A stretch of DNA of 14,742 nucleotides. It comes from Methylotenera sp. GTDB taxonomy: Bacteria; Pseudomonadota; Gammaproteobacteria; Burkholderiales; Methylophilaceae. Location of the stretch: positions 1-14,742 of the forward strand of contig SXVG01000105.1 of assembly GCA_005791685.1 (NCBI GenBank), read 5' to 3'. The notes beneath the pieces are model-generated. The model searched no databases. It had not been told where the DNA came from and saw only the letters and a list, made by a program, of their open reading frames with translations. Within the stretch, counting starts at the first letter, position 1, and every line of letters starts with the position of its first letter. Below are positions 1-7,990 of the stretch, in pieces. The position numbers were made by a program, and so were the translations under genes.

Positions 1-184
1 GTTAGGCACCTTGGCGTGCCACGCGGCCGTGCGGGCGAACCGCAGTTTAAGTCTGGGTGAAATGAATGCCTTGTTGCGCGACATGGAAGCGACCGAGCGC
101 AGTGGCACGTGCAATCACGGCCGGCCTACTTGGTTTCAGGTAGGAATGGCCGATCTAGACAAGATGTTCATGCGCGGTAAATAG
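1..184 (+). CDS. mutL: DNA mismatch repair protein MutL, C-terminal end (partial)
   Basis: Reading from base 2, an open frame runs into the window and ends at TAG 182-184. It encodes the last 60 residues of a protein. The segment contains ACHAAVRANRSLS, then an EMNALLRDMEATER stretch and CNHGRPTWFQ, the hallmark end of the MutL C-terminal dimerisation/endonuclease domain. MutL couples mismatch recognition by MutS to strand incision and repair. Only the C-terminus is present, so the ATPase domain cannot be judged. The stop lies two bases before the miaA start, indicating translational coupling in the mutL-miaA operon known from many proteobacteria. Identification rests on recognition of these motifs and on the miaA neighbour. 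Confidence 0.93.
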   Translation, partial: LGTLACHAAVRANRSLSLGEMNALLRDMEATERSGTCNHGRPTWFQVGMADLDKMFMRGK

Positions 185-186
185 CC

Positions 187-1128
187 ATGCTAGCCCCCGC
201 TATTTTTTTGATGGGCCCTACGGCCAGCGGCAAGACCGGTGCGGCCGTGGCGCTGGCATCGAAACTGCCGGTGGAAATCATCAGTGTGGATTCGGCGCTG
301 GTGTATCGCGACATGGACATAGGCACGGCCAAGCCGGATGCCGCCAGCTTGGCGCTGGCGCCACACCATTTGATTAACATGCTAGACCCAACATCGGCCT
401 ATTCGGCAGCTAACTTTCGCCAGGATGCCTTGCGCTTAATGGCCGACATTACGGCGCGTGGCCGCGTGCCCTTATTGGTCGGTGGCACCATGTTGTATTT
501 TAAAGCCCTGGAGCAGGGCTTAAGTGGCTTGCCGGAAGCGGATCCGCAGGTGCGGGCGAGTTTGGATGCCGAGGCTTTGCTGCTAGGCTGGCCGGCCATG
601 CACGCTAAGTTGGCGGCGATCGATGCGCCAACGGCCGCGCGCCTGGCGGTTAATGATAGCCAGCGTATACAGCGTGCTTTAGAGGTTCATGCCATTAGCG
701 GTAGCCGTTTATCCGATTTAATTGCCCAGCAGAACCAGCAGGCATTGCCTTACCGCTTGTTGAAAATAGCCTTGCTGCCTAGCGATAGGTCGGTCTTACA
801 TCAGCGCATCGCCGTGCGCTTTGAACAGATGCTGGCGGCCGGCTTGGTCGAGGAGGTGCGCGCCTTGCTGATTAAGTACCCGACTTTAAGCGCAGCCTCG
901 ACGGCTATGCGCTGCGTGGGTTACCGTCAGGTTTTGGCCTATTTGGCAGGGGACTACGGCTTGGCGGAACTGTCCGACAGGGGTGTTTTTGCCACGCGCC
1001 AGTTAGCCAAAAGGCAGTTAACCTGGTTGCGCGGCATGCCGTCGGTATTGTGTTTGGATTGCTTGCTGGACGATGTAAACGATAAAATTTTTAATGAAGT
1101 AAATCAATTCATTAAAAATAATAGTTAA
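187..1128 (+). CDS. miaA: tRNA dimethylallyltransferase MiaA
   Basis: MiaA transfers a dimethylallyl group to N6 of A37, next to the anticodon of tRNAs reading codons that begin with U. This is the first step toward ms2i6A. The 313-residue product has the family length. It carries the P-loop GPTASGKT at residues 10-17, the ISVDSALVYRDMDIGTAKP substrate-binding stretch at about 32-50, VGGTMLY near 98-104, and the C-terminal TRQLAKRQLTWLR motif near 270-282. The start is the ATG two bases after the mutL stop, with no strong Shine-Dalgarno, so translation is probably coupled to mutL. The last 16 or so residues (NDKIFNEVNQFIKNNS) are encoded by noticeably AT-rich DNA and look like a variable tail. 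hfq, which follows miaA in enterobacteria, is absent; the next gene is convergent. Confidence 0.97.
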   Translation: MLAPAIFLMGPTASGKTGAAVALASKLPVEIISVDSALVYRDMDIGTAKPDAASLALAPHHLINMLDPTSAYSAANFRQDALRLMADITARGRVPLLVGGTMLYFKALEQGLSGLPEADPQVRASLDAEALLLGWPAMHAKLAAIDAPTAARLAVNDSQRIQRALEVHAISGSRLSDLIAQQNQQALPYRLLKIALLPSDRSVLHQRIAVRFEQMLAAGLVEEVRALLIKYPTLSAASTAMRCVGYRQVLAYLAGDYGLAELSDRGVFATRQLAKRQLTWLRGMPSVLCLDCLLDDVNDKIFNEVNQFIKNNS

Positions 1129-1159
1129 TGTGATGGATTAGCTATTGGTAGATTTTTTT
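1111..1159. terminator. weak AT-rich, possibly bidirectional terminator between miaA and dapC
   Basis: Bases 1120-1129 and 1137-1146 form a ten-pair stem (one G-U) with a seven-base loop. Seven T's follow six bases later on the + strand (1153-1159). On the - strand the stem is followed almost at once by a T-rich run (complement of 1111-1119). The stem spans the miaA stop codon and reaches the dapC stop. It is AT-rich, so its strength is doubtful, but it is the only candidate in a 13-base gap between two convergent genes. Confidence 0.35.
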
Positions 1160-2344
1160 AAGGCGCTGAGCGGCTTCCAAGCATTCGTCTAAGCTGGCGA
1201 CCAAGGCTAGGCGTACAAAATTTTCACCGGGGTTGACGCCGTGCGCTGTTCTGGCCAAAAAGCTACCGGGCAATACCGTGACATTAAATTCTCGGTAGAG
1301 CTTTAAGGCAAATTCCGTGTCGGATAAATTTGCGCCGGCACGCGGTTTTATTTTCGCCCATAAATAAAAAGCCGCATCGGGCATTTCCACATGCAACACC
1401 TCGCGCAACATGGGCGTCACCGCGGCAAATTTTTCTGCGTACAAACGGCGGTTTTCGATCACGTGGGCTTCGTCATGCCAGGCCGCCACACTGGCCGCTT
1501 GTATTGCAGGGTTCATGGCGCAGCCGTGGTAGGTACGGTATAAGGCGAATTTTTCCAGGATGGCCGCATCGCCAGCGACAAAGCCAGAACGCATGCCAGG
1601 CACATTGGAGCGTTTAGACAAAGAGCCGAACACCACTAGGTTTTTGTAGTCGCGATTAAGCAAGCGTGCGGCTTGCAGGGCGCCTAAAGGCGGTTTATTT
1701 TCGTCAAAATAGATTTCCGAATAGCACTCGTCGGCGGCAATGACAAAACCGTATTGATCAGACAAATCAAACACCGTTTGCCATTGCGCTAGCGTCATGA
1801 CTTTGCCCGACGGGTTGCCTGGGCTGCATAGATAAACCAACTGGGTGCGTTTCAAGACTTCTTTTGGCACGCTGGCAAAATCCATGGCATGCTGATTTTC
1901 TGGCAAGGTGTTTAAGAAATAAGGTTCGGCACCGGCCAAAAAAGCCGCGCCTTCGTAAATTTGATAAAACGGATTGGGTGAAATCACCACGGGCTGGGTC
2001 AGACTGCTATCGATGATGACTTGTGCGAAAGCAAACAGCGCCTCACGGCTGCCGGTCACCGGCAATATTTCGCTGTCAGGATTGAGTGGGGCGATGCCGT
2101 AACGGCGACTCAGCCACTGTGCAATCGCCTCACGTAAGGCTGGGCTACCCAGTGTGGTGGGGTAATTGGCTAAGCCGGCCAAATTATCGACCAAAGCCTG
2201 TTTAATCAATGCCGGTGTGGCGTGCTTGGGTTCGCCTATGGATAAATTGATGGGCGCGTAGGCGGGATTGGCCGTCGTGCCCTTGAACAAATCGCGTAAA
2301 CGCTGAAAAGGGTAGGCTTGCAGTAAATTTAGCTTGGTATTCAT
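1142..2344 (-). CDS. dapC: succinyldiaminopimelate transaminase DapC (class I/II aminotransferase)
   Basis: This is a PLP-dependent aminotransferase. Its likely reaction is conversion of N-succinyl-2-amino-6-ketopimelate to N-succinyl-LL-diaminopimelate with glutamate, in the lysine and peptidoglycan pathway. The 400-residue protein has the fold-type I signatures CSPGNPSG (173-180), DECYSE (205-210), the Schiff-base lysine K244 in SLSKRSNVPGMRSGF, and a carboxylate-binding arginine in FVRLALV (about R378). The N-terminus (LLQAYPFQRLRDLF, then LSIGEPKHATP) matches what I recall of betaproteobacterial DapC rather than AspC or ArgD. The ATG at 2344 has no obvious ribosome binding site. dapD, often adjacent in related genomes, is not in the window. 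Substrate assignment is by family resemblance, so another aminotransferase specificity is possible. Confidence 0.88.
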   Translation of the reverse strand: MNTKLNLLQAYPFQRLRDLFKGTTANPAYAPINLSIGEPKHATPALIKQALVDNLAGLANYPTTLGSPALREAIAQWLSRRYGIAPLNPDSEILPVTGSREALFAFAQVIIDSSLTQPVVISPNPFYQIYEGAAFLAGAEPYFLNTLPENQHAMDFASVPKEVLKRTQLVYLCSPGNPSGKVMTLAQWQTVFDLSDQYGFVIAADECYSEIYFDENKPPLGALQAARLLNRDYKNLVVFGSLSKRSNVPGMRSGFVAGDAAILEKFALYRTYHGCAMNPAIQAASVAAWHDEAHVIENRRLYAEKFAAVTPMLREVLHVEMPDAAFYLWAKIKPRAGANLSDTEFALKLYREFNVTVLPGSFLARTAHGVNPGENFVRLALVASLDECLEAAQRLKKIYQ

Positions 2345-2460
2345 GGCCGCTATTGTAATATACGTAGCGCACTTCCCATAGTCTTAAGCTTTACCAATAG
2401 CATCCGACTGGGTGTGAGCACGCCAATAAAAATCACTTATCTAAGAAAGACACGCCCAAC

Positions 2461-3351
2461 ATGGAACAGCTCACAGCCAGTCGCCGTCAACACTACCTCG
2501 CCGTATCCGGACTGTTGTTTGGTGCGCTGTGCTGGGGCATCATCTGGTTCCCTTACCGCATCATGGCAGAATTAGGCGTCTCCGGCGTGATTTCTAGTTT
2601 TTACACCTATGCCATTACCGTGCTGTTGGCGGGCCTTTATTTTGCCAAGCACTGGCGTGGCTTGTTTAAACAGCCTTTTAGCATCGTCTACCTTGCCTTG
2701 GTGGCCGGTTGGACCAATTTGGCTTACGTGTTGGCGGTCATCGATGGCGAGGTCATGCGCGTAATGTTGTTGTTTTATTTGTCACCTTTATGGACCTTGC
2801 TGCTGGCGCACTTTTACCTAAAAGAAAAGACCCCTAGCCATGGCTACATCGCCATGGTTATTTCATTATTGGGCGCGTTTATTATGCTCTACGATCCGCA
2901 AACGGGCGCCTGGCCTTTGCCCAAGAATAAAGCCGAGTGGCTGGCCTTGTCCTCGGGCATGGGCTTTGCTTTAACCAATGTGCTGACCCGTCACGCCGAT
3001 TATTTAAGTTTAAGGGCTAAATCCTTTGCCGTGTGGTTGGGCGTGTTGCTGGTTAGCCTGGCTTTCATGCCGTTTAGCGCGGCCACTTGGCCTGATCCGC
3101 AAGTCTTCAGCGTCAGCCATGGCTTAATCATGCTGCTCATCGCGTTATTGCTGTTAGCGGCCACGCTGTCGGTGCAATACGGGGTGAGTAAAATACCGGC
3201 CACCCGGGCATCGGTGATCTTTCTATTTGAATTGGTGGTGGCGGCCGTGGCTTCTTATTATTTAGCCCATGAGCGCATGGCCATGAATGAGTGGTTGGGC
3301 GGCGGTTTGATTGTGTTGGCCGCTATTTTTGCGGCCCGTGCGCAGGATTAA
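2461..3351 (+). CDS. EamA/DMT-superfamily inner-membrane transporter
   Basis: The 296-residue protein is almost entirely hydrophobic, with about ten predicted membrane segments in two homologous halves (roughly 13-145 and 160-293). This is the layout of drug/metabolite transporters with two EamA domains. The first half has LFGALCWGIIWFPYRIMAELG. The second half ends with RASVIFLFELVVAAVASYYLAHERM and WLGGGLIVLAAI, the classical EamA end motif with a conserved Glu in a late helix. The substrate cannot be deduced; relatives export amino acids, metabolites or drugs. It is transcribed divergently from dapC with a 116-base gap, in which I see no convincing promoter pair. An AAGAAAG stretch 12 bases before the ATG is a weak ribosome binding site. 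Its stop codon (3349-3351) overlaps the stop of the opposing gene. Confidence 0.9.
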   Translation: MEQLTASRRQHYLAVSGLLFGALCWGIIWFPYRIMAELGVSGVISSFYTYAITVLLAGLYFAKHWRGLFKQPFSIVYLALVAGWTNLAYVLAVIDGEVMRVMLLFYLSPLWTLLLAHFYLKEKTPSHGYIAMVISLLGAFIMLYDPQTGAWPLPKNKAEWLALSSGMGFALTNVLTRHADYLSLRAKSFAVWLGVLLVSLAFMPFSAATWPDPQVFSVSHGLIMLLIALLLLAATLSVQYGVSKIPATRASVIFLFELVVAAVASYYLAHERMAMNEWLGGGLIVLAAIFAARAQD

Positions 3352-5255
3352 GCCGAGCTTAAATGGCTTTGCCACATGGTTTGATAGCGGGCTTCCAGTT
3401 CGCGGGCAAAGTCGGCTGGCTTAAATAAAGCCGAACGGGTCTTGTTGGCATTTAATTTTTGCTTGAGCGCCAGCAAGGCTTGAGGATTTTTAGCATAGTA
3501 ATGCGCGGTATTTTCGTAGTCAGCCAAGTTGTCCGTGATCATTTCGTTCAAGCCCACAGCGCTCAACAAACTGCCGGCTACCCGCGCAGAAAACGTGCTG
3601 CCCACGCAGCTTAATACCGGCAAACCCATCCATAAGGCATCGCTGCAAGTGGTGTGGGCATTGTAGGGTTGGGTGTCTAAAAACAAATCCGCGTGCACGT
3701 GTCTGGCCAAATGCTCGGCTATGCTCACGCGCGGGGCAAATATCAGCCTGTCGGCCGCGACGCCTTGCGCTAAGGCCGCTTTAATCAAATTTTGTTTGGC
3801 CCAAGGGTTGCATGCTAATAACCAAAGCACGCTGTTGCTTTGGGCTTTTAATAAACGCATCCATACGGCAAACAGTTCGGGCGTAATTTTAAAGGTCTGA
3901 TTAAAGCAGCAATACACGAACGCGCCATCCGCCAAGTGGCAGCTGGCTCTGGACGGCGGGTTGGCGAGTGGGCGTTGGCTATCATTGGCTTGATAGCAAG
4001 GCAAAAAGACCAGTTTTTCGGCGTAGTCTGGCGCGCTGTCTGCTGGGGTAATAAAGGCGTCCGTGAGCAGGTAGTCAAACAAGGCTTTGTCCTGAGTGAG
4101 CATGCCCATGCTGCCAGGAAAGCCTAGCCAGTTAACATGGATGGCAGCCGGCTTTAAGGCCACGATGCCGGTTCGGCTGGTTTGGGTAAAGCCGCTTAAA
4201 TCAAGCAATATGTCGATGCCGTCGTCGTTAATTTGTTTAGCCGCCGCCATATCCGATACGTGGCGGATGTCGTGAAATTGATCAAAGGCTTTTTCTAGCC
4301 TTGCTCTTGCCGTGGATTGGTCATTCGGCCCGTACGAGTAGGCGTGGATTTCATAGCCTGATCTATCGTGCTGCTCTATCAATTCGGTGATTAAAAAAGC
4401 CAGCGGGTGCAATCTGAAATCGGCGGACAAATAAGCGATTTTGAGCTTTTTTTGGCCGCTATGGCGGTGTTGAAACGGCCTGGACTGGCCGTGCGCGATC
4501 AATGCGCGATAACGCTGCGCCACCCATAAATCGGCACAGCGTTTTTGTTCTGCGGCCGTGGTGCCGGGCATGGCCAAAAAGGCGAACGGGGATATTTGTG
4601 CGGGCGCGCCTGTTGCTACAAGCTGACGTATGGCGGCAATCTGCTCAGGCAAGCCCTGCCAGTCGCAGACGTGTTGCTTTTGGTGGGCCAAGTGCACTTG
4701 GGCGTGGTGGAGCTTAGGCTTAAGGCTTAAGGCGCGTTGGTAACTTTGTATGGCCAAATCCAATTGGCCTAGTTCACGTTGTACATTGCCTAGGTTGTTG
4801 TGCGTGTCAGCATCATTGGGGTCGTATTGCAGCGCCGCCCGATAATGTTGGGCGGCATCACTAGCTTGGCCTAGTTCACGTTGTGCATTGCCTAGGTTGT
4901 AGTGCAGGGCGGCCAGGTCCATGGCGTCTTTAGGCTGCAAACTCAAGGCCTCAGTAAAACACAGTGCGGCTTGTGCAAACTGCGCTAGGTGTTGCGCTTG
5001 ATTGCCACTTTGCATCAAGCAATGGCCCAGCGCCTGTCGGGTTTCATTGTTGTTAGGCTGGCAGTGCAAGGCGCGGCGGTAATACGCCGTAGCATCCACG
5101 ATGCGCTCGCTTTGATAGCAAATAATCGCCATTAGCTGCAAGGCGTCGACATGCTGCGGGTGCTGGCTTAACAAGGTGCCCAAGGCTAGTTCGGCTTGAT
5201 TTAACTGGCCAGCGTGATACAGCGCAAGGGCTTGGGCATAGAGGGCGTGGGGCAT
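3348..5255 (-). CDS. TPR protein with SPINDLY/OGT-type glycosyltransferase domain (GT41)
   Basis: The 635-residue protein has about five tetratricopeptide repeats (roughly residues 3-36, 37-70, a degenerate 71-110, 115-148 and 149-182), then a GT41 O-GlcNAc transferase-like region from about 279. Visible GT41 features are LSADFRLHP with H283 where OGT has its N-terminal catalytic-lobe histidine, DLSGFT (362-367), the AIHVNWLGFPGSMG stretch, FNQTFK with K456 matching the UDP-contacting lysine of human OGT, and DTQPYNAHTT (537-546). By family it would move a sugar from a nucleotide sugar to protein Ser/Thr in the cytoplasm. No flagellin or polysaccharide genes lie nearby, so the acceptor is unknown. 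It starts 24 bases after mnmC and is probably cotranscribed with it. No signal peptide is visible. Confidence 0.87.
   Translation of the reverse strand: MPHALYAQALALYHAGQLNQAELALGTLLSQHPQHVDALQLMAIICYQSERIVDATAYYRRALHCQPNNNETRQALGHCLMQSGNQAQHLAQFAQAALCFTEALSLQPKDAMDLAALHYNLGNAQRELGQASDAAQHYRAALQYDPNDADTHNNLGNVQRELGQLDLAIQSYQRALSLKPKLHHAQVHLAHQKQHVCDWQGLPEQIAAIRQLVATGAPAQISPFAFLAMPGTTAAEQKRCADLWVAQRYRALIAHGQSRPFQHRHSGQKKLKIAYLSADFRLHPLAFLITELIEQHDRSGYEIHAYSYGPNDQSTARARLEKAFDQFHDIRHVSDMAAAKQINDDGIDILLDLSGFTQTSRTGIVALKPAAIHVNWLGFPGSMGMLTQDKALFDYLLTDAFITPADSAPDYAEKLVFLPCYQANDSQRPLANPPSRASCHLADGAFVYCCFNQTFKITPELFAVWMRLLKAQSNSVLWLLACNPWAKQNLIKAALAQGVAADRLIFAPRVSIAEHLARHVHADLFLDTQPYNAHTTCSDALWMGLPVLSCVGSTFSARVAGSLLSAVGLNEMITDNLADYENTAHYYAKNPQALLALKQKLNANKTRSALFKPADFARELEARYQTMWQSHLSSA
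4764..4900 (-). repeat. 35-bp near-identical direct repeat inside two adjacent TPR units
   Basis: Bases 4764-4798 and 4866-4900 match at 34 of 35 positions and lie exactly 102 bases (34 codons) apart. They encode the LGN-x-QRELGQ turn of two neighbouring tetratricopeptide repeats. The spacing equals one TPR unit, so this looks like an internal unit duplication, not a mobile sequence. Confidence 0.85.
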
Positions 5256-5279
5256 GGCTTATTTTAACCTGAAAACGCT

Positions 5280-6494
5280 TTATTCATGCCGGTCAGTCGA
5301 TGTGGCCAGCGATCGGGCGAGTTTTTTTAAGCCTAATTGCCGCAGTATAAAGCGATTGGGGTTGAGTAGGCTGGCCAATGCATGACTAATGGGCAAGTCT
5401 TCCTGGCAGATGAGGCTGGCTAAAATTTCCGCACAAAGAGGCGCGCTGGTAAACCCGCGGCTGCCATGCGCCAGGTTGCTGTACAGGCCTTTTACCCAAG
5501 GCAGGGTGGCAGCATTTGCATTAGGCCTAGGTGGGCGCGCGCTTAATGCTTGATGGTCTAATAATTCACCGAGCAAGGGAAAGTAGTCGGCGCTGCTGCA
5601 ACGAAAAGATACCCGACCGCCCTGAACCTTGTGTTTTAGGCTGTCGTACAAGGTCTCGGCATAGCTGTTTAATTTGCTTAAATTGGACTGGTGATCCAAT
5701 GCGTCTATGGCGGTGGATGGGTCTGAAGAAAAGCTGGCGCCTAAACTGTGCAGGCCATCGCTGGCCGGGCTTAGGTAGCCGTCACTGCAGACTATGCTTT
5801 GCAGCCTTAAGCTAGCGGCACTGGCCCGGACTAAGCTGAGCTGACCCCGTACGGCTTGGGTTTTTAAATGCAAATTCAAGCCTAAGTGTTGCGCTTGGTT
5901 GGCATTGGTGAGGATGACGATCTCGCTTTTTTCTATGCAGTTGTCGCCACTGTAAATTTCAAATACGTCTTTACTTTTCAACACCTTGCTAACATTTATT
6001 GATGTTTTGAGTACGATATTTTCATGGCTAAGCAAGCGTTGGCATAAGGCTTTTGGTTTAAGCCAAGCGGCTTGGGGGAAGTGCAGGGCCGGATGCAGCA
6101 GGGCGATGCCGGCTTTTTGACTGGCTTCTGCTTGGTCGAGCAATTGCAGGTAGTCTGCGGCGCCGGCTAATGCGGCGACTTTTTCTATTCTGGCCAGCTC
6201 TCTGTCATTAAAGCCCAATTGCAACATGCCGCAAGCATGAAAGTCGGCTTGGTCGAGTGCCAGCTTGGCGATTAAATCCAAACTATACACATAGCCAGCT
6301 AAGGCAAATTGGCTGGCCGTGTCATCGCCACTTAAACGCGGATAAAGCATGGCTTGTGGGTTGCCTGAAGCCTCATCGGCAATCTGCTCGTGACGTTCTA
6401 ATAGCGTGACCTTAATGCCACGCTGCGCCAGTGCATAAGCACTACTGCAGCCGGCAATGCCAGCGCCAATAATGATGGCCGTCTTAGGCTGCAT
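5280..6494 (-). CDS. mnmC: FAD-dependent cmnm5s2U34 oxidoreductase, free-standing MnmC oxidase part
   Basis: This enzyme removes the carboxymethyl group from cmnm5(s2)U34 of tRNA to give nm5(s2)U34, which MnmD then methylates. The 404-residue protein starts with a Rossmann dinucleotide motif G10-A-G12-I-A-G15 and an acidic strand end (LLER). It has the MnmC signature SGNPQAMLYPRLSG at 43-56 and a late GSRGFTSAPLCAEILASLI segment typical of DAO-fold oxidases. In E. coli this is the C-terminal half of a single MnmC polypeptide; here it is a separate gene. Its ATG lies inside the end of mnmD (11-base overlap), and an in-frame TAA two codons before the ATG excludes a longer N-terminus. Translation is likely coupled to mnmD, as no good ribosome binding site is seen. 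Confidence 0.93.
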   Translation of the reverse strand: MQPKTAIIIGAGIAGCSSAYALAQRGIKVTLLERHEQIADEASGNPQAMLYPRLSGDDTASQFALAGYVYSLDLIAKLALDQADFHACGMLQLGFNDRELARIEKVAALAGAADYLQLLDQAEASQKAGIALLHPALHFPQAAWLKPKALCQRLLSHENIVLKTSINVSKVLKSKDVFEIYSGDNCIEKSEIVILTNANQAQHLGLNLHLKTQAVRGQLSLVRASAASLRLQSIVCSDGYLSPASDGLHSLGASFSSDPSTAIDALDHQSNLSKLNSYAETLYDSLKHKVQGGRVSFRCSSADYFPLLGELLDHQALSARPPRPNANAATLPWVKGLYSNLAHGSRGFTSAPLCAEILASLICQEDLPISHALASLLNPNRFILRQLGLKKLARSLATSTDRHE

Positions 6495-7218
6495 GCTTTA
6501 GTCCGATAAATTGCCCGTAGAGCATTTCACGTTTCTTGGCAAAGCCAGCTTGTTTGTTAACGGCAAAGCCGGCGGCCATTAAGCCACGGCGCACCGCGCT
6601 GGCGCTGGTGAAGGTGGCAAAAGTTGTTGCGGTATGGGATAGCGAGGCCATGTGCTGAAAAAGACGGTCTTGCCACATGTCGGGATTTTTAGCCGGGGCA
6701 AAGCCGTCCAAAAACCAAGCGTCGACCTTGGCATTTTCTGGCTGTGCGCATAACGCGGCGTAAGTCGCACTGGCATCGCCTATGAATAGGCTGAGCCTTA
6801 CGCGCCCAGCAAACAGACTGAGCTCGCTAGGCTGGCTGACTAATTCTTGGTAGTTGGCCAGCAAGGCCGCACTTAAAGGCTTGAGTTCTGGCCAGCATAG
6901 GCTAGCTTTGCTCATGTCCAGCAGGCTCAAGGGGTATTTTTCCGCGCTGATAAAATGCAAATTGGCTTGTTCTGGCGCAATGCTCAGCCACAGCTTTGCC
7001 GCGGATAAAAAGTTAAGTCCTGTGCCAAAGCCAGTTTCGGCGATGCTAAAGGTTTTATTGGGGTAGTTTAGCCAGCGCTCGGCCAAACGGTTGGCTTGTA
7101 AAAACACGTAGTCGGTTTCCAGTAGGCCGTCATCGCTATTGAAATACACGTCTTGGAATTGCGTGGAATACGGTTGCCCATCTTGCCATGCAATGAGGCC
7201 GTGGTCATTGGTCCGCAT
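6484..7218 (-). CDS. mnmD: tRNA mnm5s2U34 methyltransferase MnmD, free-standing
   Basis: MnmD uses S-adenosylmethionine to methylate nm5s2U34 to mnm5s2U34 in tRNAs for Glu, Lys, Gln and others. From the ATG at 7218 it is 244 residues. It shows the family start (FQDVYFNSDDGLLETDYVFL, 21-40), the SAM-binding motif ETGFGTGLNF (61-70), DAWFLDGFAPAKNPDMW (146-162), and the closing FAKKREMLYG. I chose ATG 7218 because a GGGGG Shine-Dalgarno lies eight bases upstream; a GTG at 7233 or an ATG at 7224 would add five or two residues but sit on top of that G-run. It is first in a run with mnmC and the TPR/GT41 gene. The domain is complete, so this is not a truncated bifunctional MnmC. Confidence 0.93.
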   Translation of the reverse strand: MRTNDHGLIAWQDGQPYSTQFQDVYFNSDDGLLETDYVFLQANRLAERWLNYPNKTFSIAETGFGTGLNFLSAAKLWLSIAPEQANLHFISAEKYPLSLLDMSKASLCWPELKPLSAALLANYQELVSQPSELSLFAGRVRLSLFIGDASATYAALCAQPENAKVDAWFLDGFAPAKNPDMWQDRLFQHMASLSHTATTFATFTSASAVRRGLMAAGFAVNKQAGFAKKREMLYGQFIGLKHAA

Positions 7219-7293
7219 GATCATTGCCCCCACAGCCGGTCGGCGGCGAGTAAAGGCGGGTGTGTACGACGGATAGCCATGCTAGCAATAAAT

Positions 7294-7881
7294 TTACTCG
7301 GCTTTAGCCAGCGCGCGACGGTAAGCCTCTAATTTTGCCTGGTAGTTTTCAGCCGCACCGTAATCCAGAAAATGCGCGTAACGGTTGTGTGTGCCCAGTA
7401 TCTTTCTGGCATGTTTTATTGGGCAAAAATATTGTTCGGTGCGGGCAATGATTTCACTGACATAAGCAATCATGCCGCTGCCGTAGGCGCAATAACTGCA
7501 ATGAAATTTTTCTATGAAATTAAGGTAGCTGAGGTGCTGCCTGTCGTAAATGATGTAATCCGCCCGCCGTACTTTTTTAATGCCATAAATCGGAAAGCAG
7601 CTCATTTGGTAGAAGCTCACAAATAAATCGGTAATTATTAAGGGGATGACCATGGCGTAAATAATGGGGCCGGTAATCAGGTTTTGCGGTCTGTCGGTGA
7701 CCAGCCAATGAAAGAAATTTCTTTTTAAGCGTTTGTGCGTTTGTTTGATGGAGTGTTCAAACTCCACACGCTTGCCTTTTATTTGAAAAAATACGCTGGA
7801 CTGCTGTTCACTTAAGGCTTTACGCAAATCGTCTTCTAAGGCGGTAATTTGTTTCAGTAGTTGCTCAATAGTATCGTTCAT
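7294..7881 (-). CDS. unknown membrane-anchored protein with Cys/His cluster
   Basis: I do not recognise a named function, although the central motifs resemble a hypothetical family I associate with many proteobacteria. Numbering is from the upstream ATG at 7899. The protein has a charged, probably coiled-coil N-terminus (about 8-60), one long hydrophobic stretch (about 75-100), then CFPIYGIKKVRRADYIIYDRQHLSYLN (101-127), C134-x2-C137 in FHCSYCAYGSG, TEQYFCPIKH with C159 and H163, and a charged helical C-terminus. The clustered cysteines and histidine could bind a metal or Fe-S cluster, which is inference. I prefer the ATG at 7881 (195 residues) because GGGA lies six bases upstream; the ATG at 7899 has no such site. 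The gene is separated from mnmD by 75 bases and from the SemiSWEET gene by about 109 bases, so cotranscription is uncertain. Confidence 0.8.
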   Translation of the reverse strand: MNDTIEQLLKQITALEDDLRKALSEQQSSVFFQIKGKRVEFEHSIKQTHKRLKRNFFHWLVTDRPQNLITGPIIYAMVIPLIITDLFVSFYQMSCFPIYGIKKVRRADYIIYDRQHLSYLNFIEKFHCSYCAYGSGMIAYVSEIIARTEQYFCPIKHARKILGTHNRYAHFLDYGAAENYQAKLEAYRRALAKAE

Positions 7882-7990
7882 TTGCATTCCCATATCCATG
7901 TTATGTAAGCCGTATCAGTTTAATTCATAGCGGGCTTAATTTGTAGGCTTGCTTGACGATAATTTGGGGTGGCGTAGTCCGTAAACGCAC

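Noticed and set aside
1330..1617. 95-residue plus-strand ORF inside dapC
   Set aside because: It is Arg/His/Pro-rich, as expected of a shadow frame, and the opposite strand encodes the conserved aminotransferase core.
2345..2460. Promoters for dapC and the DMT transporter in the divergent gap
   Set aside because: TATATT/TACAAT-like -10 boxes can be found for dapC, but no -35 box at acceptable spacing, so none is called.
6484..6500. Frameshift breaking a fused mnmC, or programmed slippage joining the two genes
   Set aside because: The mnmC frame has a TAA two codons before its ATG, and mnmD ends with a complete domain, so no single shift at the junction restores a fusion.
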